Source: Phyllobacterium sp. 628
GTDB taxonomy: Bacteria > Pseudomonadota > Alphaproteobacteria > Rhizobiales > Rhizobiaceae
Assembly: GCF_014189505.1 (NCBI RefSeq)
Contig: NZ_CP050301.1
Location: forward strand, 2,487,501-2,551,500
Length of the DNA stretch: 64,000 nt
Direction: 5' to 3'
Position 1 is the stretch's first letter. Every line of letters begins with the position of its first letter. The position numbers and the translations under genes are program-made. The notes below the pieces were generated by a model. The model ran no database searches and was not told where the DNA came from. It was given only the letters and a program-made list of their open reading frames with translations. Positions 28,211 through 36,895 of this stretch are shown here, one piece after another.

Positions 28211-30487
28211 ATGCTCTTATCAAATTCGGTCAATCTGTTCGGGGGTTCTGTGGGCACCGCGTCAAGCGGCAACACACAGCGCTTTTATTCCCGCATCGGA
28301 ATTGTGACCGTTATTCTGGCATTGCTGACAACAGGCGTCACATTTTTCGTTCTCACAGGAATGACGCCGGTTCACCCAGAAAGTCGGGTCACGTTTTTCT
28401 TGACCGGTATCAATGCGATACTGATTCTCGCACTGATCATATTGATTGGCCGCGAAATTTACCGGATCAGCCAGGCCAGAAATCGAGGCAAGGCTGCGGC
28501 GCGCCTGCATGTGCGTCTGGTTGTGCTGTTCTCGCTCGTGGCGGCGGTTCCGGCAATGCTTGTTGCCATTGTGGCATCGGTAACGCTTGACCTCGGGCTC
28601 GACCGCTGGTTCGAGATGCGGACCACGACAATTGTCAATTCATCCATCAGTCTCGCCAATTCCTATATTCAGGAGAGCGCCCGCAATCTTCAGGGCACAA
28701 CTCTGGAGATGGTGAGCGACGTCGATTCGCAACGCAGCCTGTATAATCTTGATCGCAGCAATTTCACCCGCTTCCTGACGCAACAGGCATTGGGGCGCGG
28801 ATTGATTGCCGCGTCCCTTATCCGGTCAAATGGCGATACGGCCGTGCGCGCCAATATCCCCACGACGATAACCATTCCTGCGGTCGCCAAATCGATCCTC
28901 AACACTGCCGAGGATGGGAAGCCGGTTTTGATACCGCCGGAACAGACCAATCTTTTGAGTGCAGTGATCAAGCTGCAGGAAATACCGGATATGTTCCTCT
29001 ATACGGTACGTCCTGTGGATGGTGACATTCTCAATTCCATGCGCGCGATGGAGGCCAACACGCCGGAGTCACAAAAGCCTGTTGCCAATGGTTTCAGCAC
29101 CCAGATCCTGTTTGCGCTTTTGTATTTCGGCTTGACCTTGACGCTGCTGCTCTCCGCCATCTGGACCGGCATTGCCGTGGCAGACAGGCTGGTGCGCCCC
29201 ATTCGCCTGTTGATCGGCGCTGCGGACGATGTCGCAACCGGCAATCTTGATGTTGCCGTGCCGGTCCGCCGGTCCGACGGCGATGTCGGTTCTTTATCGC
29301 AGACTTTCAATACGATGGTGCGTCAGCTGGGAACACAGCGCCACGATCTTGTCGCGGCGAAGGATCAGATCGATGAACGGCGGCGCTTTTCCGAAGCTGT
29401 GCTGTCCGGCGTGACTGCCGGCGTAATCAGCGTGAACGGCGATGGCGCGATCGGCATTATGAACCGTTCCGCTGAAACCATGTTCGAGCTTGATCCCCTG
29501 ACGGCGGTGGGCAAGAACCTGACGGCGCTTGTTCCGGAAATTGGGCTCGTCTTCGAAGTCGCCCACGCCACGGGCCGATCCGTATACCGCGAGCAGGTTT
29601 CCATGTCGCGCCGCGGCAGTGCGCGCACGTTCAATGTTCAAATCACCGTCGAAGATGCCGACCTGATCGATCACTCCTACGTGGTGACAATCGATGACAT
29701 TACCGATCTGGTCGAGGCACAGCGCTCATCGGCTTGGGCCGATGTGGCACGGCGTATCGCCCACGAAATCAAGAACCCGCTGACACCAATCCAGCTTGCC
29801 GCCGAGCGCATTCGCCGCCGCTATGGCAAGGTGATCACCGAGGATCGTGAGGTCTTTGACCAATGTACGGAAACCATCATCCGGCAGGTTGGCGATATCG
29901 GCCGCATGGTTGACGAGTTTTCATCCTTTGCCCGCATGCCAAAGCCGGAAATCAAGGCGGTGGACCTGCGCGAAGCGCTGCGGGAAGCCTCGTTTCTTGT
30001 GGAAGTCAGCCGCAGCGATATCCGCTTCGAACGCGACTTTGGCAATGTCCCGCTTATCGGACAGTTTGACGTCCGCCTTATCGGTCAAGCCTTTGGAAAC
30101 GTCATCAAGAATGCAGCGGAAGCAATAGAATCCGTTGTTAAAGAAGGATTGGGCGAGGGGCATATCCGCGTCCGGTCTCGGCAGGACGAAGACTCTCTCA
30201 TTGTTGAAATTACCGACAATGGCAAAGGCCTGCCACGCGAACACCGGCAGCGTTTGCTCGAACCCTATATGACCACACGCGAAAAAGGCACCGGCCTTGG
30301 CCTCGCAATTGTCAAAAAGATTGTTGAAGAACATGACGGTCAAATTGAATTGCATGACGCGCCGCAAGATTTCTACGGGGGTCGTGGTGCGATGATCCGC
30401 ATGGTCTTTCCAACAGTACATACCGCTACACAGACAGCCGAAAACAACAACCAATCGGCGAAACAGGTGAATTCAAATGGCATCTGA
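28211..30487 (+). CDS. ntrY: Nitrogen regulation sensor histidine kinase NtrY
   Basis: A 758-aa membrane kinase. N-terminal membrane segments (IVTVILALLTTGVTFFVLTG, NAILILALIILIGREI, and a third near residue 110) are followed by a periplasmic sensor region, a fourth segment, HAMP (ADRLVRPIRLLIGAADDVA), PAS, the H-box AHEIKNPLTPIQLAAERIRR with His518, and the ATPase boxes NVIKNAAEAI and GTGLGLAIVKKIVEEHDG. Partner of NtrX, which it overlaps by 11 nt. NtrYX systems respond to nitrogen and redox conditions. ntrBC, often found directly upstream in the order, is absent here. Confidence 0.95.
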   Translation: MLLSNSVNLFGGSVGTASSGNTQRFYSRIGIVTVILALLTTGVTFFVLTGMTPVHPESRVTFFLTGINAILILALIILIGREIYRISQARNRGKAAARLHVRLVVLFSLVAAVPAMLVAIVASVTLDLGLDRWFEMRTTTIVNSSISLANSYIQESARNLQGTTLEMVSDVDSQRSLYNLDRSNFTRFLTQQALGRGLIAASLIRSNGDTAVRANIPTTITIPAVAKSILNTAEDGKPVLIPPEQTNLLSAVIKLQEIPDMFLYTVRPVDGDILNSMRAMEANTPESQKPVANGFSTQILFALLYFGLTLTLLLSAIWTGIAVADRLVRPIRLLIGAADDVATGNLDVAVPVRRSDGDVGSLSQTFNTMVRQLGTQRHDLVAAKDQIDERRRFSEAVLSGVTAGVISVNGDGAIGIMNRSAETMFELDPLTAVGKNLTALVPEIGLVFEVAHATGRSVYREQVSMSRRGSARTFNVQITVEDADLIDHSYVVTIDDITDLVEAQRSSAWADVARRIAHEIKNPLTPIQLAAERIRRRYGKVITEDREVFDQCTETIIRQVGDIGRMVDEFSSFARMPKPEIKAVDLREALREASFLVEVSRSDIRFERDFGNVPLIGQFDVRLIGQAFGNVIKNAAEAIESVVKEGLGEGHIRVRSRQDEDSLIVEITDNGKGLPREHRQRLLEPYMTTREKGTGLGLAIVKKIVEEHDGQIELHDAPQDFYGGRGAMIRMVFPTVHTATQTAENNNQSAKQVNSNGI

Positions 30488-31838
30488 CATTCTTGTCGTC
30501 GACGATGAAGTCGACATCCGCGAGCTTGTTGCAGGAATATTGAGCGATGAAGGCCACGAAACACGCGTGGCGTCCGACGCGGACAGCGCGCTGGCGGCGA
30601 TCGATGATCGCATTCCACGCCTGATTTTTCTGGATATCTGGATGCAGGGCAGCCGCCTTGACGGTCTTGCCTTGCTGGACGAGATCAAGAGCCGTCATCC
30701 CGATATTCCAGTCGTGATGATTTCCGGCCACGGCAACATCGAAACCGCCGTCTCCGCCATCCGGCGCGGCGCCTATGACTTTATTGAAAAGCCCTTCAAA
30801 GCCGATCGTTTGATCCTGATTGCCGAACGGGCGCTGGAAACGTCGAAACTGCGCCGCGAGGTTTCTGACCTGCGCAAGCGTTCAACCGAAAGCTTCGAAC
30901 TGCTCGGTTCATCGCTTTCGATGAACCATTTGCGCCAGACCATCGAGCGTGTCGCGCCAACCAACAGTCGTATCATGATCACCGGACCATCCGGTGCGGG
31001 TAAGGAACTCACCGCGCGTGCCATCCATGCGCTGTCGGCCCGTTCCAAAGGACCGTTCGTCAATCTGAATGCCGCGACCATCACGCCGGAGCGGATGGAA
31101 GTCGAGCTTTTCGGCACTGAATCCGATGGCGGCGAGCGCAAGGTTGGCGCACTGGAAGAAGCGCATGGCGGCATACTTTATCTCAATGAAATTGCCGATA
31201 TGCCACGCGAAACGCAGAACAAGATCCTGCGTGTTCTGGTCGATCAGCAGTTTGAACGGGTTGGAGGCACCAAGCGGATCAAGGTGGATGTGCGCATCAT
31301 TTCCTCCACCGCCCAGAACCTTGAGGCTATGATTGCCGAAGGCCGTTTCCGTGAAGACCTGTTCCACCGGTTGGCCGTTGTTCCCGTTATCGTGCCGCCC
31401 TTGGCGGACCGGCGCGACGATATCCCGGCACTCGTTGAGTTCTTCATGACGCAGATTGCCGATCAGGCAGGCATCAAACCGCGTAAAATTGGTCCTGATG
31501 CCATGGCGGTGCTGCAATCGCATTCCTGGCCGGGCAATATCCGTCAGTTGCGCAACAACATTGAGCGGCTCATCATTCTGGCGCGTGGCGATGATCCTGA
31601 AGCGGTTATCACTGCGGATCTGCTGCCTGCGGAAATCGGCGATACCTTGCCGAAGGCGCCAACAGAATCCGATCAGCACATCATGGCCTTGCCGCTGCGG
31701 GAGGCACGTGAGCGCTTCGAGAAGGAATATCTCATTGCGCAGATCAACCGCTTTGGCGGCAACATTTCCCGGACTGCGGAATTTGTCGGCATGGAACGCT
31801 CCGCACTACACCGCAAGTTGAAATCCCTCGGCGTTTAA
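30477..31838 (+). CDS. ntrX: Response regulator NtrX
   Basis: A 453-aa sigma54-type regulator. The receiver has phospho-acceptor Asp53 (LIFLDIWMQ). The AAA+ domain has GPSGAGKE as Walker A and GGILYLNEIADM as Walker B. The C-terminal Fis-like HTH is RTAEFVGMERSALHRKL. No GAFTGA loop is present in the ELFGTESDGGERKVGALEEA segment, so it probably does not contact sigma54 directly. Translation is coupled to ntrY. Confidence 0.95.
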   Translation: MASDILVVDDEVDIRELVAGILSDEGHETRVASDADSALAAIDDRIPRLIFLDIWMQGSRLDGLALLDEIKSRHPDIPVVMISGHGNIETAVSAIRRGAYDFIEKPFKADRLILIAERALETSKLRREVSDLRKRSTESFELLGSSLSMNHLRQTIERVAPTNSRIMITGPSGAGKELTARAIHALSARSKGPFVNLNAATITPERMEVELFGTESDGGERKVGALEEAHGGILYLNEIADMPRETQNKILRVLVDQQFERVGGTKRIKVDVRIISSTAQNLEAMIAEGRFREDLFHRLAVVPVIVPPLADRRDDIPALVEFFMTQIADQAGIKPRKIGPDAMAVLQSHSWPGNIRQLRNNIERLIILARGDDPEAVITADLLPAEIGDTLPKAPTESDQHIMALPLREARERFEKEYLIAQINRFGGNISRTAEFVGMERSALHRKLKSLGV

Positions 31839-31850
31839 CCAAGGGAAAGT

Positions 31851-31889
31851 CGCGACCAAATACGTGCTGTGCAGCAGTATTTGGTTGCG
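31851..31889. repeat. Long near-perfect inverted repeat between ntrX and ridA
   Basis: Arms CGCGACCAAATAC and GTATTTGGTTGCG (one mismatch) enclose a second TGCTG/CAGCA pair, making an 18-bp stem with one bulge and almost no loop. No T tract follows, so it is not a typical terminator. It may be an mRNA-stability or processing element for the ntrYX transcript. Confidence 0.6.
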
Positions 31890-31961
31890 GCTCCGCAGGT
31901 TTTGCGGGAAAGTTGCCAGCCTTTGCTCTCCGGCAATGGTCCTTCATCATGGGAGTGAGGA

Positions 31962-32366
31962 ATGCTGCGCCCAATCAATCCATCCGGCCCCCGTATTCCG
32001 GGTCTTTCGCAGGCCATGCTGGTCGAAAGCGGCAAGTTGCTTGTCCTGTCGGGTCATGTGCCTTTCGATTCGGAAGGCAAGGTTGTGCCGGGCGGTATTG
32101 CCGAGCAGCTTGATCAGGTCTTTGCCAATATTGGCGAAACGCTGAAGGCAGCCGGCACTGACTTTAACGGTCTTATCAGCCTGACCTATTATGTCTGCGA
32201 TCTCGACCAGAGTATGCTGCCCGATATCCGCGCTGTGCGGGATCGTTGGGTCAACACGGAGCAGCCGCCAGCCAGCAGCCTGATCGGCGTTGCAGCGCTG
32301 TTTAATCCGGATGTGCTGATCGAAGTGGAAGCGATGGCCGTAATTCCTGAAAGCATGTCAGCCTGA
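31962..32366 (+). CDS. RidA/YjgF family protein
   Basis: A 134-aa protein of the reactive-imine deaminase superfamily: RPINPSGPRIPGLSQAMLVE, LVLSGHVPFDSEGKVVPGGI, LISLTYYVCDLDQ, and VLIEVEAMAVIPE at the end. Family members hydrolyse enamine/imine intermediates. The classical Arg of active RidA lies in a C-terminal position that here reads PASSLIGVAAL without Arg, so it may belong to a non-deaminase RidA subgroup. It overlaps trkA by one base. Confidence 0.85.
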   Translation: MLRPINPSGPRIPGLSQAMLVESGKLLVLSGHVPFDSEGKVVPGGIAEQLDQVFANIGETLKAAGTDFNGLISLTYYVCDLDQSMLPDIRAVRDRWVNTEQPPASSLIGVAALFNPDVLIEVEAMAVIPESMSA

Positions 32367-33742
32367 TGCGGGTCATCATTTGCGGCGCAGGACAGGTTGG
32401 TTACGGTATCGCCGAACGGCTGGCGGCTGAAGGCAATGATATTTCGGTCATCGATACATCGGCCGAACTTATTCAGGTGATACGCGACACACTTGATGTG
32501 CGCGGTTTCGTCGGGCATGGCGCACACCCGGATGTTCTTGCGGCAGCGGGCGCTGAACAGGCAGACATGATCATTGCCGCAACGCTCTACGACGAGGTCA
32601 ATATCGTCGCCTGCGAGGTTGCTCACGCATTGTTCAATGTGCCGACCAAGATTGCACGTATCCGGGCGCAGGCCTATCTGCAGCCGCACTACCAGGACCT
32701 CTTCTCGCGCGATCACATGCCGATCGACGTCATCATTTCGCCCGAACTTGAAGTGGGTGACATGGTGCTGCGGCGCATCGCGCTGCCGGGGGTGAGCGAC
32801 GTCGTGCGCTTTGCCGATGAGAACATTGTGGTCATGGCGATTGAATGCCTGGAAGATTGTCCGGTCATCAACACGCCGCTGATCCAGCTGAGCGAACTCT
32901 TTCCCGATCTGCCGTCGACAGTGATGGCGATTATCCGCAATGACAAACTGTTCATTCCTCGCTCGGCGGACCAACTTTTGGCGGGGGACATTGCCTATGT
33001 CGCGACCACGAAATCACAGGTGCGCCGCACACTGGCTCTGTTCGGCCATGAAGAACCGGAAGCAACACGCATCATCATAGCCGGTGGCGGCAATGTTGGT
33101 CTCTACGTCGCCCAGACCATTGAAACCAAGCAGTTGAAGATCAAGGTCAAACTGATTGAACCCAATCTGGCGCGGGCCAATGTGATCGCCGACGGGCTGC
33201 GGCGGTCCATGGTGCTGAATGGCAGCGCACTTGATCAAAAGCTGCTCTACGAGGCGGAAATTCAGGATGCTGACTTGCTGGTTGCCCTGACCAATGATGA
33301 TCAGGTGAATATGCTGGCCGCTGTTATGGCCAAGCGGCTTGGCTGCAAGTCCAGCCTCGTGCTGATCAACAATCCCGACTATCTGGACCTGAGCAAATCG
33401 CTCGGTATCGATGCTCATATCAGCCCCCGCAGCGTCACCGTTTCGCGTGTGTTGCAGCATGTGCGCCGTGGCCGTATCCGTGCCGTGCACAGCGTGCAGA
33501 AGGGCCGGGCCGAGATCATTGAGGCGGAAGCGCTTGAGACGTCCCCACTCGTCGGCGCGCCGCTGCGTGATCTCGAATTACCCGATGGATTGCGCATCGG
33601 CGCCATTTACCGCAAGGGCGAGGTGATCCGGCCAGATGGCGCAGTCCGCATCAAACCGCAGGACCGTGTGGTGATTTTTGCCACTGCTGAAGCCGTAAAG
33701 CAGGTTGAGCAGATGTTCCGTGTCAGCCTTGAATTCTTCTGA
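32366..33742 (+). CDS. trkA: Trk system potassium uptake protein TrkA
   Basis: A 458-aa peripheral regulator of Trk K+ transporters, with tandem RCK modules. NAD-binding motifs are GAGQVGYGIAERLA at the start and GGGNVGLYVAQTIE near residue 240. Each is followed by a TrkA_C domain. The trkA position after ntrX is conserved in the order. TGATG overlap with the ridA stop suggests co-translation. Confidence 0.95.
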   Translation: MRVIICGAGQVGYGIAERLAAEGNDISVIDTSAELIQVIRDTLDVRGFVGHGAHPDVLAAAGAEQADMIIAATLYDEVNIVACEVAHALFNVPTKIARIRAQAYLQPHYQDLFSRDHMPIDVIISPELEVGDMVLRRIALPGVSDVVRFADENIVVMAIECLEDCPVINTPLIQLSELFPDLPSTVMAIIRNDKLFIPRSADQLLAGDIAYVATTKSQVRRTLALFGHEEPEATRIIIAGGGNVGLYVAQTIETKQLKIKVKLIEPNLARANVIADGLRRSMVLNGSALDQKLLYEAEIQDADLLVALTNDDQVNMLAAVMAKRLGCKSSLVLINNPDYLDLSKSLGIDAHISPRSVTVSRVLQHVRRGRIRAVHSVQKGRAEIIEAEALETSPLVGAPLRDLELPDGLRIGAIYRKGEVIRPDGAVRIKPQDRVVIFATAEAVKQVEQMFRVSLEFF

Positions 33743-33765
33743 TCCGCAGAAAGCCAGATACAATT

Positions 33766-34530
33766 ATGAAAATGCAACTCCTTAGAAATGCGACGCTGAA
33801 ACTCGATTATGCCGGCTCGACCATTCTGATCGATCCGTTTTTTGCGCCCAAGCACAGCCGTCCTTCTTTCACCGGCCGTTCCCCTAATCCAATGACTGAC
33901 CTTCCGGTTTTAACCGACGAAATTCTTGACGGGGTCGAACTTGTGCTAATTTCGCACCTCCATGCGGACCATTTTGACCCTGTAGCGCAGGAACTGACCC
34001 CAAAGAACCTACCGCTGATCTGCCAGCCGGGCGACGAGGACAAGATCCGCGCGTTCGGCTTTACCGACGTGACGCCGCTGACGGATGAACTGACATGGAA
34101 GAACATTCGTTTGACCTGGCGGGACGGTAACCATGGCAGTGGTACTGTGCTCGGCCTCATGGGAAATGCCATGGGGTTCACCATCGAGGCAGAGAACGAA
34201 CCATCGATATACTGGACCGGGGACACGATCCTCTATCCCCCGGTCATCGAGACCATCAAGACAACCCAGCCCGATATAATCGTCACTCACTCCTGTGGCG
34301 CCAAATGGGACGGCGTGCTGATTGTCATGGATGCGGAGCAGACCGCAGAGGTCTGCCGTATTGCTCCACCCAAATCAAAAGTCATCGCCACGCACATGGA
34401 AGCGCTTGACCACGCAACAGTCACCCGCGACGATCTGATAGCCTATGCGCAGACACAGAATATCGACAGGCATAGACTGCTTATTCCTTTTGATGGAGAA
34501 ATCCTCCATCTCACAGCCCCCAGCTTATGA
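33766..34530 (+). CDS. MBL-fold metal-dependent hydrolase (UlaG-like)
   Basis: A 254-aa soluble metallo-beta-lactamase-fold protein. HLHADHFD supplies the HxHxDH metal ligands, NHGSG and TGDTILYPP supply later ligands, and ATHMEALDH lies near the end. UlaG-like proteins act as lactonases or related hydrolases. It is coupled to the adjacent beta-propeller lactonase by ATGA overlap or near-overlap, suggesting joint work on a sugar lactone. Confidence 0.85.
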   Translation: MKMQLLRNATLKLDYAGSTILIDPFFAPKHSRPSFTGRSPNPMTDLPVLTDEILDGVELVLISHLHADHFDPVAQELTPKNLPLICQPGDEDKIRAFGFTDVTPLTDELTWKNIRLTWRDGNHGSGTVLGLMGNAMGFTIEAENEPSIYWTGDTILYPPVIETIKTTQPDIIVTHSCGAKWDGVLIVMDAEQTAEVCRIAPPKSKVIATHMEALDHATVTRDDLIAYAQTQNIDRHRLLIPFDGEILHLTAPSL

Positions 34531-34538
34531 GATCAACA

Positions 34539-35642
34539 ATGTCAAAGACTTACGCTTTTGTCGGCAACCTGAATCGCAACGCCTTGCCGGATAAAGGGAA
34601 GGGAATCAGCGTCTTCGAATTCAATGACAAAACCGGTGACTTGACCCTCGTCAGCGAATATCTGGCGATCGACAATCCGGGCTATATTGCCATCGACCAG
34701 CAGCGCAAACGTCTCTATGCGGCGGTGGAAATACCCGCATGGAATGAAGGCATGGCCATTGCGTTCGATATCGATCCGGAGACGGGTGCGCTGTCCTATA
34801 TCAACATGCAGCCAACCCTTGGGAATACAACCTGCCATCTCGGCTTTGACCAGACAGGCGAGACCATTTTTGCCTCGAACTATACGGTTTCTGATCTCGG
34901 CGCACGTCCGGGCAATGCCGTTGCCGCTTTTGCCATCCGCGCCGATGGCGGGCTGGAGCCAGCTTTTGCCGCTGCTATCCATGAGGGCAAGAACGCAATT
35001 CTGCCAACCGACAAGCGACAGCATGGCCATTGCGCGGTTGTCAGCCCGGATAATCGCACGGTTTTTGTCTGTGACCTCGGGCTGGATCGCATTCTGGCCT
35101 ATAAGGTTCCGGGCAAGGGCGGTAGACTTGAGCTGGCGGCAACGCCGTTCACACAATTGCCGGAGGGAGCTGGGCCACGCCATCTCACATTCCATCCAAA
35201 TGGGACAATTGCCTATGTAATCAACGAATTGAACAGCACTGTTTCAGTTCTGCATTATAACGCGGCAAATTCTGAACTGATACTCGGACAAACGCTGCCG
35301 TCCATTCCCGCTGATTTTGAGGATACAAATACCTGCGCCGAGATCGCCGTCAGTTCAGACGGGCGCTTCCTCTACGGTTCCAATCGCGGACACAACAGCA
35401 TTGTCAGCTATGCCATTGCTGAAGACGGTGGTATTTCGCTGATCGGCTGGACACCGTCACAGGGGCTTGGGCCACGCAACTTTGTCATCGATCCGTCCGG
35501 CAAATTCATGCTCGTTGCCAACCAGAAGGGTGGCGGCATTGCCGTGTTCAAGCGCGATGTCGAAACCGGAGCACTTGAAGACACCGGCAAACGCGTAGAC
35601 CTGCCGACACCCATGCGCATCGTCTTCGGCAAGTTCGAATAA
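34539..35642 (+). CDS. 6-phosphogluconolactonase-type beta-propeller lactonase family protein
   Basis: A 367-aa cytosolic seven-bladed propeller (YbhE/Pgl family): KTYAFVGNLNRNALPDKGKG at the start, HCAVVSPDNRTVFVCDLGLD and AEIAVSSDGRFLYGSNRGHN repeated per blade, and GLGPRNFVIDPSGKFMLVAN late. ATG 34527 (ATGA overlap with the upstream stop) is an alternative start. It may hydrolyse a sugar lactone; no Entner-Doudoroff genes are nearby. Confidence 0.85.
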   Translation: MSKTYAFVGNLNRNALPDKGKGISVFEFNDKTGDLTLVSEYLAIDNPGYIAIDQQRKRLYAAVEIPAWNEGMAIAFDIDPETGALSYINMQPTLGNTTCHLGFDQTGETIFASNYTVSDLGARPGNAVAAFAIRADGGLEPAFAAAIHEGKNAILPTDKRQHGHCAVVSPDNRTVFVCDLGLDRILAYKVPGKGGRLELAATPFTQLPEGAGPRHLTFHPNGTIAYVINELNSTVSVLHYNAANSELILGQTLPSIPADFEDTNTCAEIAVSSDGRFLYGSNRGHNSIVSYAIAEDGGISLIGWTPSQGLGPRNFVIDPSGKFMLVANQKGGGIAVFKRDVETGALEDTGKRVDLPTPMRIVFGKFE

Positions 35643-35654
35643 GGAGTTCCAACG

Positions 35655-36521
35655 ATGTCCCGCATCGCCTATGTGAACGGCCAGTATGTCAGGCACTCCG
35701 ATGCTACCGTGCATATTGAGGACCGTGGCTATCAATTTGCCGATGGCGTCTACGAGGTTTGTGAAATTGCGCGCGGCAATATCATGGATATGACGCGCCA
35801 TTTGGACCGGCTCGGCCGCTCCCTGTCTGAGTTGAAGATCGCTTGGCCGATGAACCGCCAGGCACTTCTGCGCGTCATCGTCGAAGTTGTCAGGCGCAAT
35901 CGCGTCCATAACGGCATGGTCTATCTGCAGGTTACACGCGGCGTTGCCAAGCGTGATCACGTATTTCCCTCGGCCGATACGCCGCCGTCGATTGTCATCA
36001 CCGCCAAACGCACAGATCCGGCCGTATCGGCTGCCCGCGCCGCAAAAGGCATCAGTGTCATTACCGTTCCAGAGAACCGCTGGGAGCGTGTGGACATCAA
36101 ATCTGTCGGGCTTTTACCAAATGTTATGGCCCGCCAGCAGGCCAAAGAGCAGGGCGCTCAGGAAGCCTGGTTTGTCGACCCTGACGGCACTGTTAAAGAG
36201 GGCGCGGCCACAAATGCGTGGATCGTTACCATGGACGGTGTTTTGGTCACGCGGCCAGCAGAAACCGGCATTTTGCGTGGAATTACCCGCACAACCATCT
36301 TCGACGTGGCCAAAAAGCTGGGATTGAAAATCGAAGAACGCGGATTTTCAGTCAATGAGGCCAAGAAAGCGCGCGAGGTATTCATGAGCGCTGCAACAAC
36401 AGTGATCATGCCAATCGTTGCGATTGACGGCGAATCGGTGGCAAATGGACACCCGGGGACGATCACACTTTCGTTGCGGGAAGCGTTTTTTGACATTGCG
36501 GAAAAAACGCCATCCTGTTAA
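35655..36521 (+). CDS. dat: D-amino-acid aminotransferase
   Basis: A 288-aa class IV PLP aminotransferase. YVNGQYVRHSDATVHIEDRG is the family N-terminus, the PLP-binding Lys is in VDIKSVGLLPN, and the EGAATNAWIV segment binds the phosphate. Converts D-Ala plus 2-oxoglutarate to pyruvate plus D-Glu in homologues; branched-chain specificity is a less likely alternative. Position before hfq is conserved in the order. Confidence 0.9.
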   Translation: MSRIAYVNGQYVRHSDATVHIEDRGYQFADGVYEVCEIARGNIMDMTRHLDRLGRSLSELKIAWPMNRQALLRVIVEVVRRNRVHNGMVYLQVTRGVAKRDHVFPSADTPPSIVITAKRTDPAVSAARAAKGISVITVPENRWERVDIKSVGLLPNVMARQQAKEQGAQEAWFVDPDGTVKEGAATNAWIVTMDGVLVTRPAETGILRGITRTTIFDVAKKLGLKIEERGFSVNEAKKAREVFMSAATTVIMPIVAIDGESVANGHPGTITLSLREAFFDIAEKTPSC

Positions 36522-36641
36522 CCGGAGTATGAGGGGACTAACAGAAGCTATTTTTCACCTCCTGCAGGAGTAGAACTTTCTGCTCCCGTTGCCGAATTTT
36601 GTATGAGACACGTTTGCTGATCGCATAAAAGGACAAAAACA

Positions 36642-36887
36642 ATGGCTGAACGATCGCAGAATCTTCAGGATCTTTTTCTGAACTCCGTCAGAAAACAGAA
36701 GATTTCTCTGACAATTTTCCTCATTAACGGCGTCAAACTGACCGGTATTGTCACCTCGTTCGACAATTTCTGCGTGCTGTTGCGCCGCGACGGCCATTCC
36801 CAGCTCGTTTACAAACACGCCATCTCGACTATCATGCCGAGCCAGCCTGTACAGATGTTCGAAGCTGAGGCCGAAGACAGCGACTGA
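36642..36887 (+). CDS. hfq: RNA chaperone Hfq
   Basis: An 81-aa Sm-like protein. [20 protein letters not shown] is the hallmark N-terminus, and the Sm2 motif is [15 protein letters not shown]. The acidic tail AEAEDSD is short, as in alphaproteobacteria. Acts in sRNA-mRNA pairing. AAAGGA lies 8-9 nt upstream. Transcribed with hflX, 8 nt downstream. Confidence 0.97.
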   Translation: MAERSQNLQDLFLNSVRKQKISLTIFLINGVKLTGIVTSFDNFCVLLRRDGHSQLVYKHAISTIMPSQPVQMFEAEAEDSD

Positions 36888-36895
36888 GATAACAT

